64,000 nucleotides of DNA, from the NCBI GenBank assembly GCA_905220665.1, contig CAJNAR010000153.1, positions 1 through 64,000 on the forward strand, read 5' to 3'. Below the pieces are notes generated by a model. The model was not told the origin of the DNA and made no database searches. It saw only the letters and a program-made list of their open reading frames with translations. Both the position numbers and the translations under genes were made by a program. Shown here piece after piece: positions 35,111-45,475 of this stretch; position 1 is the stretch's first letter; each line of letters opens with the position of its first letter. This DNA comes from Albugo candida (lineage: Eukaryota > Oomycota > Peronosporomycetes > Albuginales > Albuginaceae).

Positions 35111-35409
35111 ATCCGTATTGGTTGCCTTGCTTAGCTTTCGCTCACCCTGAATATTCATACATGCCTAGATCCTTCTTTTGTTGCAAATATTCCTGCTTTC
35201 CTTTCAATTGGGATCATCAGTTCTATCTCATTCCATGTCATTGGACCTCACCTCGAATTTCGTCAACATCAGTCGGGATTGGAAAATTCTTGATTTGTAA
35301 AGACTATATGCTCATCATGGGACTGTAGATTTTATTTTTACACCTTGACGCAGTCTCACCATTTATGCAAAATCAAGGGGAAACTTCTGCCGTCTATATA
35401 TACCTTACA

Positions 35410-36006
35410 CTATTGAAGAAGCCTAATGGAGTTAGCATCAGATGAAGAAGGTGCAATCATCCACTCAGCAACATCCTTCGATCCAACATATCCGCCGAGT
35501 AAAATTCTGGATGGGTGGGGTATACTGGGGTGCCTTGATATTGATGTGCTGACTTGATTACGAGATAGTGGACAAGAAACAAAGTGGGTGACCACAGGAA
35601 GCTTTCCACAAGAGGTCATACTCCAGTTTGGTAATTGTTCAACAATTTCGCGCATCAAGACTTGGACTTGCAACGGTACTATAATGTCCAAACCTTCCAG
35701 TATCTCGATCAAACTGTGCTCTCGACTTAGTGAAGCAGATGGCTGTTGAGGTTTGCAGTGGTACAATTCCCACCAAATGGGATCAGCTTTTTGACAAGAG
35801 TGCGTTTTACTGTGTCTCTTTCTATGGATTGAGAGTTCATTTGCGATAGGATTGAATGAGCATGAAGGAAATGTACAGGTCGAGATTGAGATGGTCGCTG
35901 CAAAGGAGGTCACTTTTCTGAAGTTCCGAATAATATCAGGTTGGAGCGATTTTGCGAGTGTGAATCGTTTGAGTGTTGAAGGCTCAACTTCGAGACGGTG
36001 AGACAT
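35410..36006 (-). CDS. Conserved-looking protein of unknown function
   Basis: A single-exon frame of 198 residues runs from the ATG at 36006 to the stop at 35410. It starts 41 bp downstream of the RNase H2B stop, on the same strand. The composition is normal protein-like, with no signal peptide, no transmembrane segment and no repeats; a few Cys/His pairs (CTFPSCSFNP, HRKRH) do not form a known zinc motif. No family was recognised. The tight spacing and even composition argue for a real gene; the lack of any family match leaves a chance that it is a remnant, as it sits at the border of the transposon-rich zone. Confidence 0.5.
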   Translation of the reverse strand: MSHRLEVEPSTLKRFTLAKSLQPDIIRNFRKVTSFAATISISTCTFPSCSFNPIANELSIHRKRHSKTHSCQKADPIWWELYHCKPQQPSASLSREHSLIEILEGLDIIVPLQVQVLMREIVEQLPNWSMTSCGKLPVVTHFVSCPLSRNQVSTSISRHPSIPHPSRILLGGYVGSKDVAEWMIAPSSSDANSIRLLQ

Positions 36007-36047
36007 GAATCGCTATAAAGTGCTCTTGCAATATAGCTTCAGCTTAA

Positions 36048-37115
36048 TTAGTGAAAAAATGACTTGATAGACTTCATTCTACGTGATTGGGTTGCGTCTA
36101 ACTTGAGTTTCTTTCTATTTTGTTGCCGGTTGCCTAGGTCAGACCGCTTCTCTTCGGATGATGCGTTTCGTTTACGAAAGTCGAAGCGACTCAACTCAAG
36201 TGATGGGTCTGAATCCGTGCACGACTTGTCCACAGAATCAAATGACTTTATGTCAAGGCTATACGCAACCTATCATCATGTGGAGAGATGCAAATAGTAG
36301 AGTTTTGACAAACCTGTAATTCGAGCATAATTCAGTGAACCATTCCGCATTGAGGTACTCCTCGAGTATTTGCACTGCTTCTCGAGTATATCTGATATCC
36401 TGTTTGTGTTCCGTATTTCTACTTGGTATCTGTCTATCAAAAGTGGTCACGTTAGAGTGAGTGTCTTTGTGTGTACAGTCCAAGCTCGCATCGGGATGAT
36501 AGCCAAGTGCTTCATTCTGTTCTGAAATCGCGATAACATCGACCAATCTTTCCACTTTGCGGGAAAGCCACAGCCGTATTTTGTCTTTGTTGGCTTTCAC
36601 ATGCAAATCGTAAAGGAGATAGTTGGCGGAAAGATAAGAACGATCGATGTGGCAAATGCTCTCGATTGAATTCTCGTCAATCTCAGAGAGATCGAACCAC
36701 CATCGATGAGATGATAGTAGGTCACCTAGGCACTTTGATTTGTTTGAAGATGCTGATAGTTTGCTCAGCAATACATACAAGGGGTCCATTGGTGTCATTA
36801 GGATAGTGCGTCCATCTGTCAAGAAGAACAAGAGAATTATCACTCAAGGCATGGTAAGAACATTGATGACAATCTACCTTTCACGACCTGATTACCCACG
36901 AACCAACTCCGATTACCTTTCTTGCCAACGCGCTGCAACTCGTGCAATACTTTTCGATGATTTATGGCCAATATTCGCTGTTTAGATACGATGGCATCAT
37001 CAACCGGCCAACTTGTGAGCGTGAAAAAAGGTTTTTCACACGCATTTGCTTGAAATCTCTCCAAGTTTTGTTGCTCATCGCCAGCGTCTGTCATCAAGAA
37101 AACATGCTTAGTCAT
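36048..37115 (-). CDS. RNASEH2B: Ribonuclease H2 subunit B
   Basis: Non-catalytic B subunit of RNase H2, which removes ribonucleotides and RNA-DNA hybrids in the nucleus. Three exons fit: 37115-36878, 36815-36314 and 36258-36048, with introns of 62 and 55 nt (GT-AG), giving 316 residues. Exon 1 ends in NRSWFVGNQVVK and joins DGRTILMTPMDPLYVLL, the hallmark wHTH/triple-barrel junction of the family. A helix with LWLSRKVERL follows, then YTREAVQILEEYL. The C-terminus QSRRMKSIKSFFH is a PCNA-interacting (PIP) box, as in human RNASEH2B. It is divergent from the LRR gene with a 385-bp gap. The start is the first ATG in frame. Confidence 0.9.
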
Positions 37116-37500
37116 TGCCTGCGTATGATGATCGTTTTGGCGGGAACTTTAAACAAATGACAGAATAGAATATGGTAAAAAACAAGCTAAATCATTTGTT
37201 AATCTCTCAAAATATGAGAACCTGATTGAACGCGAAGAAATTATGATATGACGAAAAGCATCGCACCGATACAATGGGAGTGCAGCAATGAGACATGCAA
37301 AGTGATCGATCGCTCGGAGCTGGAAGAAATTTCTCATCGTGATGTGTTGCCGCACTTCACACTACAAACTATTTGAAGATTTCGATATTGGCTCATAATA
37401 GATCAAGTGTATTTATAAATCGAGCAGGTTTTCGTACACTGTTGCTATCGTCGATTTTTCACGCGAATACTTGATTGCATCACACTTCTAAGTCTTCCGC
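37116..37500. promoter_or_regulatory. Divergent intergenic region (RNASEH2B / LRR gene)
   Basis: 385 bp lie between the start codons of two divergently transcribed genes, so both promoters must be here. The sequence is AT-rich. No specific factor site was identified with confidence; the role is inferred from position only. Confidence 0.5.
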
Positions 37501-39813
37501 ATGATCCACGGCGACCAAGATATCGATGCTAATGCACATTTTGTAATAGATTCAGTACCTGAAATGATAAGTATTGGTACTTCTCATCCCTCATTAAGTC
37601 ATGTGCGCTCTCCAGCCTCCAAAGCAAGACTTCGTATCAGAACATTACCACGAGAATGTAATCCTACGCCGCAGCCTTTGAAACTGACCACATGGAATTC
37701 TGGATCTAAAAAGGCACCTTCTGCTCAACACGCTGCATTTTCCCCGAAAACGAGCAATAATTTTGCGGAGTTAGAACTAAGTTACAAAGCAGACCCGTTT
37801 GACGATCTGACTGAGACCAAAATGGTAAACCAATCGTACGGATTCGGATTGCCGGGGCGGATCGAGCTGACGTTTATATGAATTAGAGAACCTTGTGTAA
37901 AGTGCAAGATTTGGAAGATGTTACATGTTGCACAATTTCAATTGATTCTCGGAAGCAGTCGACGGAACTGATAGGCCAATTTCTACCGTCCTTACAGCGA
38001 CTGCAGTTCTGTCAAAGTTTTATTGTCAGTTTCAGAGATCTTGGGACTTCACTCCGAGCTTTGAAAATTTTGGATGCACGTGAATGTGGAATCAAGCATC
38101 TGGATGGCATCAGTGCACTTGTTAACTTGGAAGAGCTATACTTGTCATACAATGAAATCTCCGAGATTGATTACCGTATCACACACGATCAATTACGCCT
38201 GTTAGGTATGTTAAACACTTATTCACTCACTCTCTTGTTCACCAGACTGGTGTTTGTCAACTGTTTGCAGATCTGGAAGGAAATCAAATTGCAGATGAAA
38301 ATCAGGTGCAACATCTCGGTACGGAGTCTACTTAATCTTGCCGTTTGTCACTTTTAACTGATTTCTTAAACTTCCTTCGGATCTAGCATTTTGTGCACGT
38401 TTAAGAGAGGTTCACTTGCGGAAGAATCCCCTGAGTGAATCAAGTCACTATCGCCAGCTTATCGCGACCATGCTACCGCAAGTAAAAATTTTGGATGGGA
38501 TTCCCTTAACAGAAGTTGGGCATTACAGCTTGTGCACCGACACAAGTGATGAAGGTTCTGGTCAGCGAGATCATGGACAGAAGAAATTGACAATACTTGC
38601 GTCGTATGAAACTCGAAATGGTCGAGATGAAGTGTCAAAAAAAAAACGCGAAGAAGTAGCTACCAACTACGGAAGCACTCTGACCCACGGGACCGATATT
38701 GTCTTTGCTGGGAATCCTACGAATGCGTTGCGTCGTCACAGGAATGAAATTGAAACAGATCACGCATCGAAGCACGGCGTAGACGACAGTATTACACCAA
38801 CAGTACATTCTCCTGGAGCACTAATCAATCAAAAGCTACAAAACCTCGGCCAAGGTGGAGATTATTTTAGTTTTATCAATAGGAGGGAATCCATAACGGA
38901 TACATTGGATCGTGCCAATGAGTTTGGAAAAGAGAATTCAGAAAAAAGTTTGGTCATGGACCCCCAAATGCGGCATCCGCAGGTCTCACAGAAAAATAAC
39001 AAAGATGCAAACGTGCCAATGACAGATAAGACAGTCAACTATTTGGTGGGTAATAATACGAAAGAACTGGGAAGTCTTGGATTAGGTGTTGACGATGCTG
39101 CTCAAGTATTACCAAAGCTTCATCGAAATTTCTCATTCGGACAGTTGATGCAGGGTAAAAAATCACCATCACTAGAGTCGGGCAAAATCGTTCACACAAT
39201 CGATTGCAAAAGTGAGTCCACAGCCTTGAAGTTAGGCATCACTGCGCTGTCACTGCATGAGATGTATTCTTCTCTCAAAGGGTACAGAAGCGAAGCGTCA
39301 GGGTCACATCTACGAGCTGCGCGGAACGGGACAAAGACATCACAGGATTCAAGCGCAGAAGACGAAGACAGTGATCAAGAAGATATTATTACTAATCGGA
39401 CAGCGTACCCAGGAAAAGTGTCTTCGAAACCAATGTTCAACATATTCCATGGCTTGCGAGCTATCGATCACTGGAACGAACAATTTGAGCAAGGAAGTCC
39501 GAAACGTATTTCTCAGAATTCTTTTGATTCAGCGACGTCTTTCAAGTCTATCAGCAAGCACGATGGCCATCATATTGAGCATGTTGGGCCCGCAAACTTT
39601 GAATCGGATGAGGATTTAGTGGCTATTATTCGAGGTGAGTGTACGCTTGAGATTGATCTCAAGACCCGTGAGGGATTTCGGCGCTATTTTAAAGGGATGA
39701 ACGCAACGCGTCTACAAGACATTTTGAAGAGAGCTTTCTCGGATGACACCAAAGTATCTCGTCGCTTATCACTCATGAAAGGATACTTGCGTGATGATGC
39801 ATCAACGAATTAG
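37501..39813 (+). CDS. LRRC56-like leucine-rich-repeat protein
   Basis: Four exons fit (37501-37824, 37887-38205, 38271-38318, 38387-39813), with introns of 62, 65 and 68 nt; summed length is in frame (705 residues). The LRR block reads LRALKILDARECGIKHL, LDGISALVNLEELYLSY, then DQLRLLDLEGNQIADENQV and REVHLRKNPLSES, closing with an LRR cap (MLPQVKILDGIPL). This arrangement resembles LRRC56/ODA8, which helps deliver outer dynein arms to cilia. The long C-terminal half (about 450 residues) is polar, low-complexity and probably disordered, apart from a short folded-looking end. It fits a flagellated zoospore. Alternative: another SDS22-like LRR protein. The stop is 32 bp from the converging ArgJ gene. 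Confidence 0.65.
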
Positions 39814-39845
39814 AGTCAGCGCGCTGCTTCATTGCATTATTGATA

Positions 39846-41457
39846 TCAGGATCGGTAATCGGCATTGATAGCTACGTATTCATGAGTCAGGTCGCAACCA
39901 ATTACACGTGCACGCTCATTTTCCAGGCCGAGGTCGATGTCGATCTAATCATTCAACATTGGGTCAGCTTCCACATTAAGCTGTCAATACTCAAGCGTAC
40001 CTCCACGAAATTGTCATGAGGAGGAAAATTGTGCGAAGTAACATCGACTCCACCGCGTGTTGACTCTAATCATAGACGAATATTAGCATTTTGTTCAGCG
40101 TATCGAAATCTCGCGTACCAATCAATTGTGCTCTTTTCAAGTGTTTGACCAAAAGACGCTCAATTTCGTGATTGAGCTTGAATTCTCCATTTTCGAATAT
40201 GCGAACACCGCCCATGCTGATTTTCAACTTGTCGGATAGATCGATGCCGTGGTGATGTTTACCCATATACTTGCCGATTGCCATGACGAGACGGCCAACA
40301 TTGGGATCGTTCCCTGCCACCGCGCATTTGAGCAGAGGCGAATTGATGACTGATTTACCGACACCTTTTGCCATTTCCTCCGTTATAGCACCACGGACAA
40401 CGACTTCTATGACATGATGGGCTCCTTCACCATTCCGCACGATATCTTCACAAAGACGACCACAGACTTCCTGTAAGCCTTGCTTGAACTCGTCGATATG
40501 AGTTTTATCAAATGGAATACGGTTAGATGAGACTATGGCAACTGTATCAGACGTGCTTTGATCTGTGTCGACACTCATTGCATTGTACGTATCGTTCACA
40601 ACGTCAATTAGCGCTTGTCTGATTATCTCGCGTGGGATGGCAATATCTAAGGGAAAATTACTCGAAACTAAAACCTAAACAGAGCTCAAATCATATTACC
40701 TGTCAATATGTATGACAGCATTGTCGCCATATCAGGCTCAACCATGCCCGCTCCTTTAGCGATGCCCACAATTCGTCCTCCACATCGATCGACTGAGCGA
40801 ATTTTTGGGTACAGATCTGAATGAATAATTACACTTGCATTTAATTACACGTGCAAAATGCGAGTATCAATTACCTGTTGTCATGATTCCTTTCGCAACT
40901 GGAAGAATGCACTCGGATTGCAAACTGTCAACGAGCAGCGGCATAGCTTCCACCATCGCATCGACTGGCAACCGCCAACCGATCACACCCGTTGAACTGG
41001 GAAATATCATTCTTTCGCTCGGCAAGCATAGCTGCTTCGCGAGAGCGCTACATACTTGAGTCGAGTCATGGACGCCATGGGTGGCGCATACGTTCGAAAT
41101 TTTGTTGTTTATAAGAATAGCACCTAGCAGGGGCTCCTTCACGCGTTGTCTTCCAAGGATGATAGGTGCCCCAGGAAAAGCATTTTTAGTGAAGACAGCG
41201 CTAAATATTGATGTAGGCTCAATCGGTTTGATAAGACTCATTGTCATTGTCGCCGGAAGATGTGGTGCTTCCTGCGGCACGAAATCGAAGCTTGTTGAGC
41301 CAGCCGAGAAGCCCAGTGGCAAACGACTATGATGCGTTTTCAGATAGTCGAGGTACTCATATTTGGATTGGAAGGCAAAAGAAGGCGATGCCCAACCATA
41401 AAATAACTTTGTGTCAGTGGGACGAAATTTCCTTAAGCAGGATAGCGTTTGTATCAT
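39846..41457 (-). CDS. ARGJ: Arginine biosynthesis bifunctional protein (ornithine acetyltransferase)
   Basis: Makes ornithine from N-acetylornithine and recycles the acetyl group to glutamate in the arginine pathway. Five exons fit: 41457-40875, 40816-40700, 40646-40119, 40065-40001 and 39944-39846. The introns are 58, 53, 53 and 56 nt and the total is 463 residues. Motifs include [11 protein letters not shown], the ISNVCATHG loop, FPSSTGVIG with LPVDAM, GIMTT joined to DLYPKIR across intron 1, and [13 protein letters not shown] containing the autocleavage-type Thr. The C-terminus is [14 protein letters not shown]. The cryptic stops after GTRDFD and in front of IDIDLG vanish once the 53- and 56-nt introns are removed. 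The N-terminus ([13 protein letters not shown]) is basic and suits mitochondrial import. Confidence 0.92.
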
Positions 41458-41819
41458 CGATTTAAATGGCAGTCAGGGATTCTGAGGTATTCATTTCAAG
41501 AGGACTTTATCATAATAGCTTTACCGTGTCAGTATAAAGAAAGCTTTTTTTGTAGGATAGACATCCTCTATCGCGGATCCAGATCCTTCTGTATAGTTTC
41601 TAGAGTAGTAGTATTTTTTACATGAATTTAGATAGGATTCGATCCGACCTATAGCTAGACGAGTATACAAAACAGTATGCAGCATGTCGGATGTGGCACC
41701 TGATCTGTCCTAAACCTGTTACATTCTATAAACGGAACCGTATAGTATAATCCAAGTGAATCATTTTTATTTGGTGGGAACACGATTTGCTAAAGAAAGA
41801 AACGATATTCTCGCGTGCA
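41458..41819. promoter_or_regulatory. Divergent intergenic region (ARGJ / HSF)
   Basis: About 360 bp separate the ArgJ and HSF start codons on opposite strands. The segment is AT-rich and must hold both promoters. No clear array of inverted GAA heat-shock elements was recognised, so HSF autoregulation is not supported by eye. Confidence 0.5.
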
Positions 41820-43974
41820 ATGATGCTTCACGAGAAAGACATGATTGCCGTATCGACAAACTCCACACCTTCAAAATCGAGTAACTCCTCGATAGATGCT
41901 AAGGATAGCATAATACCCGCTGACAATGTCAAGCTGGAACACCCGAATACTCAAGAAATAGATAAATCAACATCAACGCAAATAAAACTAGAAGAGGCTT
42001 GCACTGGAGACGGTGAAAAAATCATTGCTCCGTCAAACACGTCTTCACCTTATTATACTCCTAATTCCACGGTATTGAATAATGCGTCCGCATTGCCCGT
42101 AAATGGAAAACATGTCATGCTTCCAGCGTTCCTATCGAAGACATTTGAAATATTTAATCTCCCTGAATTTACGGACATGTGTGGATGGAATGCGACTGGG
42201 GACACGATTATCGTTCGGCATTTGGAAGCTTTTGTGGCAACAGTTCTGCCACGATTTTTCAAACATCGAAATTTTCCATCTTTCGTGCGTCAATTGAATT
42301 TGTATGGCTTCCACAAGACTGTACTGGACTCCAAGCGTTTGGAATTTCAGCATCCATATTTCAAACGTAATAGACCAGACTTACTTCCGCTGATCAAACG
42401 AAAAGTCTCCACCCCAAATGCTCCGATCATATCCCAGCAAGCATCACACCCTACAGCAATTGCCCAAGTAAGTGATCAAAAGCATTGAGGTTTGATGTAG
42501 CATAACTTTATTGATTGTGCGGCAGAATACACGCCTGGAAAGCCATCGTGAAGTGTCGGATAATTTATTACGGGAAATGAAGCTTCTTCGTCAGCGTAGT
42601 GAAAATCTCGAGAAGCGTTTGCGAGAATTGGAGATCGATAATGCGGTACCACATTCTCATCCTTATCAATATACTTTCGTCGTATAGAATATTTTGTTGC
42701 CGCAGATTGTACGAAGTGATAATCTGAAAATGTGGAAACACCTGGAGTCAGCAAAAGACAAGCAGTTGATAATGCAAGAGAAGATGAAGAAGATTATGTG
42801 GGTGTTGTTTCAAATATATCGTGGGAAGCAGGGATCCATTCCGAAGCTTTCCAGCAAAGATACATCATCTTACAGTGAAGAGTACGTGTCATGCATGTCG
42901 AGTGTGTGCAATTTGTATACAATTAGGATAGAAATGCGGTGCTTGACAAGAAGTCAAGCACAATGCCTTATATGTTTTTTCTTCTTTGTATTTACTGCTG
43001 GTACACTTGCTTATTGTAGTTATTTGAACAGTAGTAACGTTCTCGGTCCAAAAGAATTCAGAGATGTATTGCGATTCCTTGCAATGGATGAACCACCGCT
43101 ATTGCCTCATTCTCCAAGCGATGCGATGGGTATATCAAAAGCATCAACGTCAAGGAAAAGAAAATTTATAGAGGTCGGGCCCGATCAAGACGACTTTGAT
43201 TTTCGCATGGATAAAGCAGGTATGCAATGGTTTTCCCTCGATTGAGCCATCTTAACTAGATGCGTGAATTAGTTGATTTTCTGGCAAATGAACCACAAAA
43301 TAAGCTCCCCGATTACTTGTTTGCGTCTCTGGTCAATCCAGAACTCACCAATTTACCGTCTTCGAAGACCACTCTCAGTTTATTTACACCTATGGATACG
43401 ACTTTAAGAAAGGAGAAATCGTCGTCCGATGGAAGCAACAGCGATCCGAACGAAATGAACGATACGGATGAGACGAATGCTTTCAATGATACGCACTCAT
43501 CACCTTCACTATTATCCGATTCTGAAGTTCATGGCACAAGTGTACCAGGCGCTGATGAACCGACGTTGTCATCTCCGATACCTCCGACTGCAACGAACTC
43601 AACGAGTGCAAATATGATGGATTCCACAGACCGTAGCGAATCGCTAAATTTCATAGACGAGGAGCTACCGCTGCTAGAAGACTCAGACTCGTATGCGTTT
43701 GGAGATCGCGAAGAGGTACTGAATGAAAATTCATCCCGTGCAAAGCTCTTATCGTTTGTGTGCTAGCAGCAAGTAATGAAGCGCCTCGAAGATTTCGAAT
43801 CTTCTTTGCTAGATGAATACGACGTCAACTGTCTCGACACATTGCTACAAGTACGTGCTCCTTGACCAAGTTGTGGCCTGTGAAAGTAATCAATGCCTGT
43901 AGCACATCAAGCAATCGAGTTCGGAAAAGATTACAAACACAGAAGATCTCTCAAACGAAATTGTTTCACGGTGA
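41820..43974 (+). CDS. HSF: Heat shock transcription factor
   Basis: Sequence-specific activator that binds nGAAn repeats as a trimer. Six exons fit: 41820-42467, 42526-42645, 42706-43219, 43273-43715, 43767-43850 and 43903-43974. The total is 626 residues and in frame. The DNA-binding domain is clear (LPAFLSKTFEIFN, RFFKHRNFPSFVRQLNLYGF, FQHPYFKRNRPDLL). Heptad repeats in exons 2-3 (LLREMKLLRQRSENLEKRL, LKMWKHLESAKDKQ) form the trimerisation coiled coil. An acidic Ser/Thr-rich tail follows, as in activation domains. The start is the first ATG of an ATG-ATG pair. Odd point: 42890-43030 reads as a Cys/Phe-rich hydrophobic stretch atypical for HSF and may be an unspliced intron whose borders I could not settle. 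Confidence 0.9.
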
Positions 43975-44136
43975 TTCCAGTAGCGTTTACCGCATGAATG
44001 CGGGATGTATATCATAAGCTTTAAGTGATCTACTGGTTAATCTCCTCATCTTGTTCAAAGGAGACGTACATTGTCCGAGTCTGACTCGGTGCTTTTACTT
44101 TGTGACTGTGATAATTTATTTCTGAGCAACGTGCAA

Positions 44137-44742
44137 ATGAACGAACGATGTGAGAAGTTCTGGGCTGACAGTCAATTCTTTATGGCACAAGCACAAGGGA
44201 AAAAATCACCTGATAGGCAAGTTATTCACAGTAAAATAATGAAGGACTTGCATGTAATGTCACGTTTCCTTCAGAGGAATCAGACAGCTCGATTCAGTGA
44301 GGGAGCACAGCAGAAATTAGTTGACACAATCGCGGTGTATAATGCATATGAGAAGCAATTACGAAAAAGTGATCTACCTGAGAGTGGCAGGCTTCTTGGC
44401 GACCTGCAGCGAGTTATCAAGGACGCATTAGCAATGCCATTTACTGTTCTTAGTTCGAAACACAAGAAGAAGCTGTTGAAATGGCATAATGAGTCTACCA
44501 TTGATAGCGTGGAAGACACGACAAGCATTTCCAAACGTGCGAAATGGACCGTTTTGGATGTAGATGATGATGGGTTTCTCACGTTGATGAGCGAGGAAAG
44601 CGGTGACATCGTGGAGAATTTCTCAGTGTCCAATAAAAGTGAACAGTTTCAGAAAATCAGGGAAGGATTGGATCGAGGTTCTGTATCCATTTTCACTGTG
44701 AATGCTTCGCTATTGAGCCAAGTAGAGGTTGAAGACGAGTAG
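44137..44742 (+). CDS. Protein with eIF5A-like C-terminal OB domain
   Basis: 201 residues from the ATG at 44137. The last third matches the C-terminal OB (S1-like) domain of translation factor eIF5A: KWTVLDVDDDGFLTLM, then SEESGD, VENFSV and KIREGLDRGSVSIFTV. The N-terminal two thirds are helical and charged (for example FLQRNQTARFSEGAQQKLVD) and do not contain the hypusine loop (GKHGHAK-type) that defines true eIF5A. The function is therefore unknown; a nucleic-acid-binding role is plausible. The frame is open upstream to 44071 without an ATG. The stop lies 51 bp from the converging LC8 gene. Confidence 0.65.
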   Translation: MNERCEKFWADSQFFMAQAQGKKSPDRQVIHSKIMKDLHVMSRFLQRNQTARFSEGAQQKLVDTIAVYNAYEKQLRKSDLPESGRLLGDLQRVIKDALAMPFTVLSSKHKKKLLKWHNESTIDSVEDTTSISKRAKWTVLDVDDDGFLTLMSEESGDIVENFSVSNKSEQFQKIREGLDRGSVSIFTVNASLLSQVEVEDE

Positions 44743-44793
44743 GTCAAAAGTGAATGACGTGTGGTAGCACCATGTTATGGCTACCTTGCGAGC

Positions 44794-45157
44794 TCAACCA
44801 TGACGATAGACAAGAAATCCAATTTGTCCTAGAAAGAAATAAAGCAAGCTTACAGCTGTACTCAGTTGAAAGAAGCCCAGATAATATGCACTTCTCAAAC
44901 CATTTCACTTCATGAGTGACGAAAGATCCAAACGATTTGCCGACAATTACGTGCCATGCTCCAGGCTGCATTTGTTCCATCTCCTTTTTAATCTGTTCTG
45001 CGATTTCCGTGAATTGTAGCTTCTCTCCTTTGCACAAAGCTCGCAGAGCGTTGGAGGCGCTATTGGTGATCGCGTCCTCAATTTCTTTACTTGAGTCATT
45101 ATGGACAATTCGAATCGCGCCAATCATAACATCATCTCTCTTCTGCACTTTTGACAT
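44794..45157 (-). CDS. Dynein light chain, LC8 (DYNLL) family
   Basis: Small dimeric hub subunit of axonemal and cytoplasmic dyneins. Two exons fit, 45157-44901 and 44848-44794, with a 52-nt intron (GTTTGA...TGTAAG), giving 103 residues. The core motif [18 protein letters not shown] is diagnostic. Splicing joins THEVK to [17 protein letters not shown], the family's last beta strands; without it the frame would run on into unrelated sequence. Compared with canonical LC8 (about 89 residues) it has about 14 extra N-terminal residues, so it may be a flagellar LC8-like paralogue rather than the most conserved LC8. Confidence 0.88.
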
Positions 45158-45475
45158 TTGTTGAATTGTTTGATTGTTTTGTCTTTAATGTGACGCTCCA
45201 CGACACTTTGAACCGGTGCTTCAGATGTGAAAACAAAAAAAGAGCCACTAGTAACACAGTATCTGGTGGATCGACCAAGTTTTATTGTGCTTGGAATGAA
45301 ATGACGAAGCATCCTTGGCTGGCAGCGTCTTCTGTTACTGTTGTAAAGTGTTGTAATTGAACTGAAACGCAATCTCTAGCCACTAAGAAAGCAGTCAAAT
45401 CCTCGACCTCGTGTGTTAATTAATTCTATTCATACATGCGATGTCTGATGTACCTTAAGTCGACTCATTACTTCT

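Noticed and set aside
39846..40066. ArgJ as a 3'-truncated pseudogene
   Set aside because: Two ordinary-sized GT-AG introns remove both stops and restore the conserved C-terminus.
41458..41819. Heat-shock elements (alternating GAA/TTC) upstream of HSF
   Set aside because: Only scattered single GAA/TTC triplets occur, as expected by chance.
44744..44853. An unusual C-terminal extension on the LC8 dynein light chain
   Set aside because: It is intron read-through; splicing a 52-nt intron yields the standard [12 protein letters not shown] ending.
45151..45360. A + strand gene opposite the LC8 upstream region
   Set aside because: It is short, lacks domain features and overlaps the expected promoter of LC8.
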